Of a stretch of DNA of 15,718 nucleotides, positions 5,651 to 13,150 are shown one piece after another. The notes under the pieces are model-generated. The model ran no database searches and was not told the origin of the DNA. It saw only the letters and a program-made list of their open reading frames with translations. Source of the DNA: Chloroflexota bacterium (GTDB lineage: Bacteria; Chloroflexota; Limnocylindria; P2-11E); the NCBI GenBank assembly GCA_013695575.1, contig JACDAF010000036.1, forward strand, positions 1 through 15,718. Direction: 5' to 3'. Both the position numbers and the translations under genes were made by a program. The stretch's first letter is position 1, and each line of letters begins with the position of its first letter.

Positions 5651-6676
5651 CTACACGGTCCAGTCCAGGACGACCTTGCCGCAGTCGCCGCTGCGCACCA
5701 CCTCGAATGCCTCGGCGAAGCGCTCCGCCGGGAAGCGATGCGTGATGACGGGGCTGATGTCGAGCCCGCTCTGGAGCATCGTGCCCATGCGATACCAGGT
5801 CTCGAACATCTCGCGGCCGTAGATGCCCTTGAGCGTGAGGCCGCGGAAGATGATCTGGTTGACGTCGATCGGCACCTCTTCGCTCGGGATGCCGAGGAGC
5901 GCGATGCGGCCGCCGTTGTTCATCACGTCGAGCATCGAGCGCAGCGCGGCCGGGCTGCCCGACATCTCGAGGCCGATGTCGTAGCCCTCGGTCATGCCGA
6001 GCCGGGCCATGACGGCGCGCAGGTCTTCGGTGGCTGGCACCGCGAGGGTCGCGCCCATGCGCCGCGCGAGGTCGAGCCGGTACTCGTTCGTGTCGGTGAC
6101 CACGATGTGACGGGCGCCGACGAACCGCGCGAGCGTCGCGGCCATACAGCCGATCGGGCCGGCACCTGTGATGAGGACGTCCTCGCCGGCGAGGTCGTAC
6201 GAGAGCGCGCTGTGCACGGCGTTCCCCAGCGGATCGAGGCACGCGCCGATCTCATCCGCCATGTTCGCCGGCAGCGAGTACGCGTTGCTGGCCGGCACCC
6301 CGACCCTGTCCGCGAACGCGCCGTCGCGCTGGATGCCGATCCCCTCGGTATTCCGGCACAGGTGGCGGCGGCCGGCCCGGCAGTTCCGGCAGTGTCCGCA
6401 CGTGACGTGGCCCTCCACCGCGACCCGCTGCCCGGTCGCGAAGCCGCGCACCTCACTGCCGACCTCGACGACGGTGCCCATGAACTCGTGCCCGATGACG
6501 CGCGGCACCGTGATCGTCTCCTGCGCCCAGGCATCCCACTTCCAGATGTGCAGGTCGGTGCCGCAGATCGAGGTGTAATGGACACGCACGAGCAGGTCGT
6601 TGGGGCCGATCGTTGGCGCAGAGACCTCCTCGAGCCAGATACCGGCCTCCGGCCGGCTCTTCACGAGCGCGCGCAT
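5651..6676 (-). CDS. tdh: L-threonine 3-dehydrogenase (zinc-dependent MDR family)
   Basis: Oxidises L-threonine with NAD+ to 2-amino-3-ketobutyrate, the first step of threonine breakdown to glycine. 341 residues, the family length. Catalytic zinc ligands are in SICGTDLHIWKWD (Cys38) and GHEFMGTVVEVG (His63, Glu64). The structural zinc site is C93-C96-C99-C107 in GHVTCGHCRNCRAGRRHLC, and the NAD fold has GAGPIG (171-176). IYGREMFETWYRMGTMLQSG and the closing KVVLDW are diagnostic of Tdh within the MDR superfamily. The start codon is 13 nt after the kbl stop, so kbl-tdh form a transcription unit with prmC upstream. Confidence 0.96.
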   Translation of the reverse strand: MRALVKSRPEAGIWLEEVSAPTIGPNDLLVRVHYTSICGTDLHIWKWDAWAQETITVPRVIGHEFMGTVVEVGSEVRGFATGQRVAVEGHVTCGHCRNCRAGRRHLCRNTEGIGIQRDGAFADRVGVPASNAYSLPANMADEIGACLDPLGNAVHSALSYDLAGEDVLITGAGPIGCMAATLARFVGARHIVVTDTNEYRLDLARRMGATLAVPATEDLRAVMARLGMTEGYDIGLEMSGSPAALRSMLDVMNNGGRIALLGIPSEEVPIDVNQIIFRGLTLKGIYGREMFETWYRMGTMLQSGLDISPVITHRFPAERFAEAFEVVRSGDCGKVVLDWTV

Positions 6677-6689
6677 CAGATCGGGAACA

Positions 6690-7877
6690 TCAGATGATGC
6701 CCAGCTCGCGCCCGGCCGTGGCGAACGCCGCGACCGCTCGATCGACGTGCTCCGGCTGGTGTGCCGCCGAGAGCTGCACGCGGATGCGCGCCTGGCCCTT
6801 CGGCACGACCGGATACGAGAACGCGATGACGTAGATGCCGAGCTCGAGCAGGCGGTCCGCGAGCCTGGTCGCGAGGGCAGCGTCGCCGAGCATGACCGGC
6901 ACGATGGCGTGGTCGCCCGGCACGAGCGTGAACCCCTGTTGCGTCATCCCTTCGCGAAAGCGCCCCGCGTTCGTGACGAGCCTGGCCCGCAGATCCGCGG
7001 AGCTCTCGATGAGATCGAGCACGGCGATCGAGGTGGCGGCGATCACGGGCGCGAGGGTGTTCGAGAAGAGGTATGGGCGGGAGCGCTGCCGCAGCAGGTC
7101 GACGACCTCTTTGCGCCCACTGGTGTATCCGCCGGAGGCACCGCCGAGCGCCTTGCCGAGCGTGCCGGTGATGATGTCGACACGCGTGAGGACGCCGCGG
7201 TGCTCGTGCGAGCCGCGCCCGTTCGCGCCCATGAACCCGACGGCGTGCGAGTCGTCGACCATGACCATCGCCCCGTAGCTGTCGGCGAGCTCGCACACGC
7301 GCTCCAGGTTTGCGACGATCCCGTCCATCGAGAAGACGCCGTCGGTCGCGATAAGGCGGAACCGCGCTCCGGCCGCCGCCTGCAGCTGGCTCTCGAGATC
7401 GGCCATGTCGTTATTGGCGTAGCGGAGGCGCCTCGCCTTGCAGAGCCGGATGCCGTCGATGATCGACGCATGGTTCAGCGCGTCGCTGATGACGGCGTCC
7501 TCCTCGCCGAGGATGGTCTCGAACAGGCCGCCGTTCGCATCGAAGCACGACGAGTACAGGATCGTGTCCTCCGTGCCGAGGAAGCGCGTGAGCCGGTCCT
7601 CGAGCTCCTTGTGGATCGCCTGCGTGCCGCAGATGAACCGCACGGAGGACATCCCGTAGCCCCAGCGCTCGAGCGCGGCGTGCGCGGCCTCGACGACGCG
7701 CGGGTGATCGGAGAGGCCGAGGTAATTGTTCGCGCAGAAGTTCAGGACCTCGGCACCGGTGATCACGCCGATCTCCGCACCCTGCGGCGAGGTGATGACG
7801 CGCTCGCGCTTGTAGAGGCCGGCCTCCTGCACCGCGGCGAGCTCGCTTCGAAGGTGCTCGAGGAACGCGCTGCTCAC
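6690..7877 (-). CDS. kbl: Glycine C-acetyltransferase (2-amino-3-ketobutyrate CoA ligase)
   Basis: PLP alpha-oxoamine synthase that splits 2-amino-3-ketobutyrate with CoA into glycine and acetyl-CoA, using the Tdh product. 395 residues, as in E. coli Kbl. FCANNYLGLSDHPRVVEAA, the GYGMSSVRFICGTQ block, SDALNHASIIDGIRLCKA, VMVDDSHAVGFMG and TGTLGKALGGASGG (PLP lysine about 242) are all present. The start is GTG at 7877, overlapping the prmC stop as GTGA; the frame is open further upstream but only over antisense prmC sequence. It is followed directly by tdh, the same pairing as in E. coli kbl-tdh. Confidence 0.97.
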   Translation of the reverse strand: MSSAFLEHLRSELAAVQEAGLYKRERVITSPQGAEIGVITGAEVLNFCANNYLGLSDHPRVVEAAHAALERWGYGMSSVRFICGTQAIHKELEDRLTRFLGTEDTILYSSCFDANGGLFETILGEEDAVISDALNHASIIDGIRLCKARRLRYANNDMADLESQLQAAAGARFRLIATDGVFSMDGIVANLERVCELADSYGAMVMVDDSHAVGFMGANGRGSHEHRGVLTRVDIITGTLGKALGGASGGYTSGRKEVVDLLRQRSRPYLFSNTLAPVIAATSIAVLDLIESSADLRARLVTNAGRFREGMTQQGFTLVPGDHAIVPVMLGDAALATRLADRLLELGIYVIAFSYPVVPKGQARIRVQLSAAHQPEHVDRAVAAFATAGRELGII

Positions 7878-8818
7878 GGCGCAATCATCGCGCCGCCCGG
7901 GTCGGCGCGCAGCACGAGCACGCGCTCGGCGCCCGCGAGGTCGCGGAGGATCTCGCCGGCATGCTCGGCGGCCAGCTTGCGTGCCTGCGGCGGATCGCAC
8001 TCGAAGAAGGCGACGCCGTGCTTGCGGAGCACGCGCGGGAGATCCGCGATGGCTCGCCGAATGAGCGCGAGCCCGTCCGTCCCAGCGAGCACTGCGGCAC
8101 GCGGCTCGAACGCGAGCGAGGCGCGCTCCATCCGTTCCCTGCGCCTGTCGCCGCCTGCGGCGCGGCTTCGCCGCACAGGGGCCCCTGCCCCTCCGGCTCG
8201 CGGGAGCCGCTGCGGCTCGGGTGGGTCAAGCCCGCCCTCGCCTGATACAGCGAGTGCTTCAGCGAGTGTTGCTGCGCTCAGGTATGGAAGATTCGCGGCG
8301 ACGGCGTCCACTCGCTCGCGGACGGGCTCGAGCAGGTCGCCCTGCCGGAAGTCGATCCGGTCAGCGACGCCATGCGCGGCGGCGTTCGCGCGCGCGACCT
8401 CGAGCGCCCCGGCGGAGGTGTCCGTCGCGATGACGCGGAGGGCCGGCCGGTGCGCCGCCACGGCGACGGCGATCGCGCCGCTGCCGGTGCCGACATCCGC
8501 GACGAGCCGGGCGCCTGACGCGAGGACCGCATCCACGAGCATCTCCGTCTCAGGTCGCGGGATGAGCACGCGGGGATCCACCGCGAAGCGCAGCCCGTAG
8601 AACTCCTTCCAGCCGCGCAGGTAGGCGACGGGCTCGCCCACGGCGCGCCGCTCGATGAGGGCGCGGAATGTCGCTTCGCGCTCGGCGTCGACCGATGCTT
8701 CCGGGTAGGCGTAGAGGTCCTCCTTGGTGATACCGAGCGCGTGGGCGAGCAGCACGTCGGCGTCGAGGGGCTCGAGTCGTGCGAGCGCGGCGACGCGAAG
8801 CTCCGCCCGCGTGTGCAT
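7874..8818 (-). CDS. prmC: Peptide chain release factor N5-glutamine methyltransferase, with an in-frame repeat-derived insertion
   Basis: Methylates the GGQ glutamine of release factors RF1/RF2 using S-adenosylmethionine. About 314 residues against roughly 280-290 for the family. The N-terminal helical domain is followed by VAYLRGWKEFYGLRFAVDP, LIPRPETEMLV, the SAM site VADVGTGSGAIAVAVA (106-121) and the catalytic NLPY (176-179; family N/DPPY). Family proteins continue almost directly to the E-P-R-x-A-L-x-G-x-D-G-L block, here FEPRAAVLAGTDGL at 237-250. Between them sit residues 192-221, encoded exactly by a 90-bp repeat copy, rich in Pro, Arg, Gly and Ala. The frame is preserved, so the gene is probably still expressed. 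ATG at 8818; its stop overlaps the kbl start. Confidence 0.92.
   Translation of the reverse strand: MHTRAELRVAALARLEPLDADVLLAHALGITKEDLYAYPEASVDAEREATFRALIERRAVGEPVAYLRGWKEFYGLRFAVDPRVLIPRPETEMLVDAVLASGARLVADVGTGSGAIAVAVAAHRPALRVIATDTSAGALEVARANAAAHGVADRIDFRQGDLLEPVRERVDAVAANLPYLSAATLAEALAVSGEGGLDPPEPQRLPRAGGAGAPVRRSRAAGGDRRRERMERASLAFEPRAAVLAGTDGLALIRRAIADLPRVLRKHGVAFFECDPPQARKLAAEHAGEILRDLAGAERVLVLRADPGGAMIAP
8156..8245. repeat. Copy of the dispersed repeat inside the prmC coding sequence
   Basis: TGCGGCGCGGCTTCGCCGCA at 8156-8175 is identical to 4538-4557. The similarity continues through the GCCCCTGCCCCT and GGCTCGCGGG blocks, CTGCGGCTCGG and a final CCCTCGCCTGAT, with a few substitutions and short gaps. 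Length is 90 bp, a multiple of three, so it adds 30 codons to prmC without a frameshift. There are no stop codons in the prmC frame. Confidence 0.8.
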
Positions 8819-8845
8819 CGCAGCAAGTATCCGTATCGTCAGCTC
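8819..8845. promoter_or_regulatory. 27-nt divergent intergenic region with promoter-like -10 sequences
   Basis: It is AT-richer than its surroundings and contains GTATCCGTATCGT. On the plus strand TATCGT lies 6 nt before the GTG at 8846. On the minus strand GATACT lies 7 nt before the ATG at 8818. No ribosome binding site is seen for either gene, so leaderless transcription is possible in both directions. The -35 regions would fall inside the opposite coding sequences. Weak motif evidence only. Confidence 0.3.
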
Positions 8846-9814
8846 GTGCTCGGGATCCAGGACGTGCGAGCGGCGCGCGCGGTCGTCGATAGGCATCTCG
8901 AGCGCTCGCCGCTCGAGCACTCGCCCTACCTGTCGCGGGCCTTCGGGGTGGATCTGCACCTCAAGCTCGAGAGCCTGCGCCCGACGCGCAGCTTCAAGGT
9001 ACGCGGTGCGCTCAACCGGCTGTCGGCGCTCGAAGCGGGCGCGCACGCCCGCGGAGTCGTGACCGCCTCAGGCGGCAATCACGGGCAGGGCGTGGCCTAC
9101 GCCGCGCACGTCCTCGGGACCTCCGCCGTCATCGTGATGCCCGAGACCGTCTCGCACTCGATCGTCGAGGTGTGTCGTGCGTACGGGGCCGAGGTCGTGT
9201 TGCGCGGCGCGATCTACGACGATACGGTCGGGGTCGCGCATGAGATCGCGCGCGGGCAGGGCCGTACGTTCGTGCATGCCTACGGCGACCCGCTCGTCAT
9301 CGCGGGTCAGGGAACGATCGGCCTGGAGATCCTGGAGGACCTCACCGACGTTGACACCGTCGTCGTGCCGATCGGAGGTGGCGGGCTCATCTGCGGCATC
9401 GCTCTCGCGATCAAGGAGGGCGCACCCAGGCCTGTCCGCGTCATCGGTGTCGAGCCTGAGGGGTCCGACAACGTCCGCCGCTCCGTCGCGGCCGGCCGGC
9501 CCGTCACGCTGGACGCCCCGAAAAGCGTGGCGGAACGGCTCGTCGCGAGGAGCACAGAGGCGCTGAACGTCGAGCTGGCGACGCGCTACGTCGACGAGAT
9601 CGTCACCGTCGACGATGCCGCGATCGAGGCCGCGTCGTACGAGTACCTCGCGCGTCTGTCGCTGCTGGTCGAGCCGGCGGGGGCCGCGTCGCTGGCGGCC
9701 GTCCGGTCGGGCAGGCTCGAGCCGGGGAGGCGGACAGCGCTCATCGTGAGCGGCGGCAACATCCCCGCCGAGGCGCTCTCGGCCCTGTTGCGCGCGGGCG
9801 CCGGGGCCGGGTAG
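8846..9814 (+). CDS. Threonine dehydratase-like PLP enzyme (threonine/serine ammonia-lyase family)
   Basis: Fold-type II PLP enzyme, 322 residues, probably deaminating threonine to 2-oxobutyrate (or serine to pyruvate). PLP lysine 51 lies in TRSFKVRGALNRL; the substrate/phosphate loop is VTASGGNHGQGVAYAA; YGDPLVIAGQGTIGLEIL is typical, and the PLP phosphate glycine loop is GGGGLICGIALA (177-188). There is no C-terminal ACT or IlvA regulatory domain, so it resembles the catabolic TdcB type; serine racemase-like or hydroxyaspartate ammonia-lyase activity cannot be excluded. I chose GTG at 8846 (MLGIQDVRAA) because family proteins start just before this helix; GTG at 8813 is the alternative but overlaps the prmC start. 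Divergent from the prmC-kbl-tdh unit and followed after 3 nt by yjbQ. Confidence 0.88.
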   Translation: MLGIQDVRAARAVVDRHLERSPLEHSPYLSRAFGVDLHLKLESLRPTRSFKVRGALNRLSALEAGAHARGVVTASGGNHGQGVAYAAHVLGTSAVIVMPETVSHSIVEVCRAYGAEVVLRGAIYDDTVGVAHEIARGQGRTFVHAYGDPLVIAGQGTIGLEILEDLTDVDTVVVPIGGGGLICGIALAIKEGAPRPVRVIGVEPEGSDNVRRSVAAGRPVTLDAPKSVAERLVARSTEALNVELATRYVDEIVTVDDAAIEAASYEYLARLSLLVEPAGAASLAAVRSGRLEPGRRTALIVSGGNIPAEALSALLRAGAGAG

Positions 9815-9817
9815 CAG

Positions 9818-10234
9818 ATGGCGACGCATCACGCCGAGATCCGCCTGCGGACCACGGCCCGCGAGGTGACGGTCGACATCACGGATCGTGTGCGCGGGAT
9901 CGTGCGCGCGTCCGGTATCCAGGACGGCCTCTGCCTCATCGCATCGGCGCACACGACGGCCGGCATCTTCCTGAACGAGAACGCGGATCCGGACGTGCAG
10001 AGCGATCTCCTCGCGCAGCTGTCACGCATCGTCCCGGACGCGGGTGACTTCCGCCACGCAGAGGGGAACTCGCCCGCCCACATCAAGTCCGTGCTCGTCG
10101 GGAGCGACGTGACGCTGGCCGTGCGGCAGGGCGATTGCGTCCTCGGGCGGTGGCAGGGCGTGTATTTCGCGGAGCTCGACGGGCCGCGGGCGCGCGTTGC
10201 GACCGTAACTGTCAGCGGGGACGCGCTGGTCTAG
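9818..10234 (+). CDS. yjbQ: YjbQ / UPF0047 family protein (secondary thiamine-phosphate synthase-like)
   Basis: 138 residues, the normal family length. Diagnostic motifs are SAHTTAGIFLNENADPDVQS (43-62), HAEGNSPAHIKSVLVGS (80-96) and LGRWQGVYFAELDGPR (109-124). The conserved His and Glu residues form a metal or phosphate site in structures. E. coli YjbQ has weak thiamine-phosphate synthase activity, but the true role of the family is uncertain. The ATG follows the dehydratase stop by 3 nt, so the two are probably one transcript. The TAG stop is the left edge of a 17-bp inverted repeat. Confidence 0.92.
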   Translation: MATHHAEIRLRTTAREVTVDITDRVRGIVRASGIQDGLCLIASAHTTAGIFLNENADPDVQSDLLAQLSRIVPDAGDFRHAEGNSPAHIKSVLVGSDVTLAVRQGDCVLGRWQGVYFAELDGPRARVATVTVSGDALV

Positions 10235-10277
10235 TGTCCTGCGCCGGATGCGATCCGCCGCCGGCGCGGGACACTAG
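10231..10277. terminator. 17-bp inverted repeat after yjbQ (terminator-like hairpin or tiny TA-flanked element)
   Basis: Left arm CTAGTGTCCTGCGCCGG (10231-10247) pairs with right arm CCGGCGCGGGACACTAG (10261-10277) with one mismatch (A/G) and a 13-nt loop. It is a very stable stem without a following T-tract, so it may be an intrinsic hairpin of the U-less type. The arms begin with TA and end with TA, which also suits a minimal remnant of a Tc1/IS630-type element with TA target duplication. The yjbQ stop codon lies in the left arm. Confidence 0.55.
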
Positions 10278-10304
10278 ATAGACTCCCTCGCTCCAGCGAT
10301 CAAC

Positions 10305-10311
10305 GGGGAGG
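10305..10311 (+). promoter_or_regulatory. Shine-Dalgarno sequence for tldD, in front of an ATC codon
   Basis: GGGGAGG followed by CGGCC and then ATC (10317). It is in the right place for the family N-terminus, and no ATG/GTG/TTG exists in frame between the upstream TAG (10275) and 10443. It therefore decides the proposed start. Confidence 0.5.
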
Positions 10312-10316
10312 CGGCC

Positions 10317-11729
10317 ATCAGCAGCGCGGTCACGCACGCTCCGGCAACGGTCATCTCCGCGCGCGAAGCTGAGCGCGTCCTTGGCACGGCGCTCTCGCGC
10401 GGCGGCGAGTGGGCGGAGCTCTTCTGGGAGCGGCATCACACCGTGACGCTGACCCTTGACGACGACAAGATCGAGGAAGCGATCATCGGCGTCGACCAGG
10501 GCGCGGGGATCCGGATCCGCGTCGGGGAACGCCAGAACTTCGCGAACGCCAACATCGCCGACGCCGACGACCTGATGACCCTGGCGGCGCGGGCCGCGGC
10601 GAGCGTCGCGGAAGACACCGAGACGGAGCGCGTCCAGCTCCGACCGGACGACGTGCCCCGCACGCACGATGTGCTGGTGGATCCCCGGACCGTCCCGATC
10701 CCTCGCAAGGTCGCGCTGCTCCGGCGTGGGAACGACGTCGCGAGGGCCACCGATCCGCGCATCCATCAGGTCACGGTCTACTACGGCGAGAGCATCCAGG
10801 ACGTCGTCATCGCGAACAGCGACGGACGCTACCGCACCGACACTCGGGTCCGGACGAACTTCGCGCTCATCGCCGTCGCGAAGCAGGGCGAAGTCCTCGA
10901 GTCGGGCTTCGAGGCGATCCGTACCAGCCGCGGGTTCGAGACGCTGACCGACGAGACGATCGACGACTGCGCGCGAACGGCCGCACGGCGCGCGACCAAG
11001 AACGTCGATGCGGAGCCGGCTCCCGCCGGGACCTACACGGTCGTTCTGTCCGCCGAGGCGGGCGGAACCCTCGTCCACGAGTCGGTCGGGCACGGGCTCG
11101 AGGCCGACCTGAATCTGCGCGGCATGAGCGTGTACTCCGGCAGGATCGGTGAGCAGGTCGCCAGCCCGCTGATCACCGTGATCGATGACGGCACCGATCC
11201 GGGACAGCGAGGGACCGCGGCGCTTGATGACGAGGGAACTCAGACGCAACGCACGGTGCTCATCGAGAACGGGATCCTCCGCACGTACATGAGCGACCGG
11301 AAACACGCGCGGCTGCTGGGCATCCCAGAGAGCGGGAACGCGCGGCGGCAGTCGTTTCGGCACCTGCCCATCTGCCGGATGACCAACACGCTGATCGCGC
11401 CCGGCGAGAGCGACCCCGCCGAGATCCTCGCGTCGGTGGAGGACGGCATCTTCGTGCGCAAGATGGGCGGCGGCCAGGTCGACGTCGTGAGCGGCAACTT
11501 CGCGTTCGAGGTCACCGAGTCGTACCGGATCCGTGATGGGCGTCTCGCCGAGCCGCTGCGAGGCGCCACGCTGGTGGGCCAGGGTCCGAAGCTCATGAGC
11601 GAGATCGACATGGTCGGTCGGGACCTCGGCTACTCGACCGGGACGTGCGGCAAGGATGGCCAGGGCGCTCCGGTCGCCGATGCGCAGCCGACGCTGCGGA
11701 TCCCGTCGGTGGTCATCGGCGGAAGGTGA
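10317..11729 (+). CDS. tldD: TldD-family zinc metallopeptidase subunit
   Basis: Catalytic partner of the TldD/TldE heterodimeric peptidase, which degrades unfolded or modified peptides and, in E. coli, matures microcin B17 and cleaves CcdA. The zinc motif HExxxH is HESVGH at about residues 254-259, in GGTLVHESVGHGLEADL. GMSVYSGRIGEQVASPLITV and GNARRQSFRHLPICRMTNT, then GIFVRKMGGGQVDVVSGNF, are strong TldD signatures. From 10317 the protein has about 470 residues, the family length, with ALSRGGEWAELFWERH matching the usual N-terminal block. The only conventional start, GTG at 10443, would remove about 42 residues including that block. The start at an ATC codon is inferred. tldE follows after 15 nt. 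Confidence 0.93.
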   Translation: MSSAVTHAPATVISAREAERVLGTALSRGGEWAELFWERHHTVTLTLDDDKIEEAIIGVDQGAGIRIRVGERQNFANANIADADDLMTLAARAAASVAEDTETERVQLRPDDVPRTHDVLVDPRTVPIPRKVALLRRGNDVARATDPRIHQVTVYYGESIQDVVIANSDGRYRTDTRVRTNFALIAVAKQGEVLESGFEAIRTSRGFETLTDETIDDCARTAARRATKNVDAEPAPAGTYTVVLSAEAGGTLVHESVGHGLEADLNLRGMSVYSGRIGEQVASPLITVIDDGTDPGQRGTAALDDEGTQTQRTVLIENGILRTYMSDRKHARLLGIPESGNARRQSFRHLPICRMTNTLIAPGESDPAEILASVEDGIFVRKMGGGQVDVVSGNFAFEVTESYRIRDGRLAEPLRGATLVGQGPKLMSEIDMVGRDLGYSTGTCGKDGQGAPVADAQPTLRIPSVVIGGR

Positions 11730-11744
11730 AGGCATGAGGGATCC

Positions 11745-13091
11745 GTGACCGAGCGCCTCGCGAACGATGCCATCGTCGACCGCGCGATCGAGGCTCTGCG
11801 CCGACAGAGCGCCGAGGCGGAAGTGTTCCTTCGCGATTCAGCGACGACCTCGGTCGAGGTGAAGGACGGCGCTATCGAGAACGTCCTCGCCCGCGGCGAA
11901 CGCGGGATCGGGATACGCGTGATCGACGAGCAAAGAATGGGGTTCGCGTTCACGAGCGACCTGTCGACGAGCGGCATCGACGAGTGCGTGCTTGCGGCGC
12001 GGTCGATGTCCGCGGTCACGGAGCCCGACCCCGACCTGCGGATCGCGCGGGGAGACACCGATGAGGTGGACCTCGGCATCCTCGAGGGCGTCTGCGACCG
12101 CTCCGTGGAGCAGCGCGCCGAAGCCGCGTTCGCGGCAGAGCGCGCGGCCCGCGCGCTCGATGCGCGCGTGACCGGTTTCCGCAAGACCCGCTATCACGAC
12201 GGTCGGAGCACGACCATCCTCGCGACGACCTCCGGCGCCCGCGGATCCTATGGTGAGAGCTGGTCGGGCCTCGACACCTCGGTCATCGCGAGCGACGCTG
12301 CCGACCGACAGGTCGGATCTCACGCGCGGGCGTCGCGCAGGAGCGCCGAGATCGATCCCGAGGCCATCGGGCGGTACGCCGCCGGCATCGCCGTCGGGAA
12401 GCTCGGCGCTCGAACGCTCGCGACGCAGAAGCTACCGGTGGTGCTCGAGCCGTACCAGGCCATGTCGCTGCTCGGCGCGATCGCGCCGCTGTTCTCCGCC
12501 GAGAACGTGCTCAAGGGCAAGAGCCTCTTCGCGGGGAGGATCGGTGAGTCGGTCGCGAGCGCAAGCGTGACGATCATCGACGACGCGCGCTTGTCCGGTG
12601 GCCTGCGCACCGCGCCCTTCGACGGGGAGGGCACGGCAACGCGTCAGAAGACCCTGGTCGGCAGTGGTGTCCTCCAGGGCTATCTGACATCGCTGAAGAC
12701 CGCGTCGAGGCTCGGCGCCGAGCCGACCGGCAACGCCCGGCGCAGCTCGTACTCGGGCCCAAGCCGCATCGGTCCGTCCAACTTCTTCATCCAGGCCGGG
12801 AGGGAGGACGCGGGCGCGCTCGTGCGTGATCTCGACCGCGCCCTGCGGATCACCTCGCTCCTGAACTTGCACACGATCGACCCCATCTCGGGCGAGTTCT
12901 CGCTCGGCGTGGCCGGCGATTACCTCGAGCGTGGCGAGCGGCAGTACCCGGTGCAGGGGATCACGATCGCGGGCAACCTCCTCGGCCTCCTGGCCTCGAT
13001 CTCGGGGGTCGGAAGCGACCTCACGTTCGGCGGAGCGGGTGCCGGGAGCCCGACGCTCGTCATCTCCGAGCTCTCGGTCGGGGGGACTTGA
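11745..13091 (+). CDS. tldE: TldE/PmbA-family peptidase partner protein
   Basis: 448 residues. The non-catalytic (HExxxH-lacking) paralogue that pairs with TldD. Family blocks are EVFLRDSATTSVEVKDGAIE near the N-terminus, RGIGIRVIDEQRMGFAFTSD, LPVVLEPYQAMSLLGAIAPL, SLFAGRIGESVASASVTIID, and GNARRSSYSGPSRIGPSNFF. The C-terminus has ISGEFSLGVAGDYLERGE and GITIAGNLLGLLASISGVGS. The GTG at 11745 follows GAGGG at 4 nt spacing. It is 15 nt after tldD, the usual tldD-tldE pair. The stop TGA shares its last base with a downstream ATG (TGATG). Confidence 0.94.
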   Translation: MTERLANDAIVDRAIEALRRQSAEAEVFLRDSATTSVEVKDGAIENVLARGERGIGIRVIDEQRMGFAFTSDLSTSGIDECVLAARSMSAVTEPDPDLRIARGDTDEVDLGILEGVCDRSVEQRAEAAFAAERAARALDARVTGFRKTRYHDGRSTTILATTSGARGSYGESWSGLDTSVIASDAADRQVGSHARASRRSAEIDPEAIGRYAAGIAVGKLGARTLATQKLPVVLEPYQAMSLLGAIAPLFSAENVLKGKSLFAGRIGESVASASVTIIDDARLSGGLRTAPFDGEGTATRQKTLVGSGVLQGYLTSLKTASRLGAEPTGNARRSSYSGPSRIGPSNFFIQAGREDAGALVRDLDRALRITSLLNLHTIDPISGEFSLGVAGDYLERGERQYPVQGITIAGNLLGLLASISGVGSDLTFGGAGAGSPTLVISELSVGGT

Positions 13092-13150
13092 TGGAGCCTG
13101 CGACCTGCGCCGCCTTCGAGTGCTTGGGCTCGCAGGGACCCTGCGGCTGA
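13091..13150 (+). CDS. Tiny Cys-containing ORF coupled to tldE (uncertain)
   Basis: MEPATCAAFECLGSQGPCG, 19 residues with four cysteines. Its ATG overlaps the tldE stop (TGATG), and GGGGGG lies just upstream as a possible ribosome binding site. It overlaps a stretch resembling the dispersed repeat, which may be the real explanation. No family recognised. Listed because TldD/TldE act on small peptides. Confidence 0.2.
   Translation: MEPATCAAFECLGSQGPCG
13116..13147. repeat. Possible fragment of the dispersed GC-rich repeat
   Basis: GGGCTCGCAGGGACCCTGCG resembles CGGCTCGCGGGGACCCCTGCG of the 4538 copy with one gap and two or three changes, written here in blocks of 20 or fewer: GCTCGC-A/G-GGGACC-CTGCGGCT. 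It contains the perfect inverted repeat CGCAGGG-A-CCCTGCG. Only about 25 bp match, so chance is possible. Confidence 0.3.

Noticed and set aside
4529..6697. A 722-codon open frame on the plus strand
   Set aside because: It runs antisense across the SRPBCC, ArsR and tdh genes, is rich in Arg, Ala, His, Asp and Val as high-GC antisense frames are, and shows no family motif.
6600..8600. A 666-codon open frame on the plus strand
   Set aside because: It is antisense to tdh, kbl and prmC, which have clear motifs; its composition is Arg/Ala/Ser-biased and no domain is visible.
10212..11735. A 507-codon open frame on the minus strand
   Set aside because: It is antisense to tldD, which carries HESVGH and other diagnostic blocks; it is a compositional shadow.
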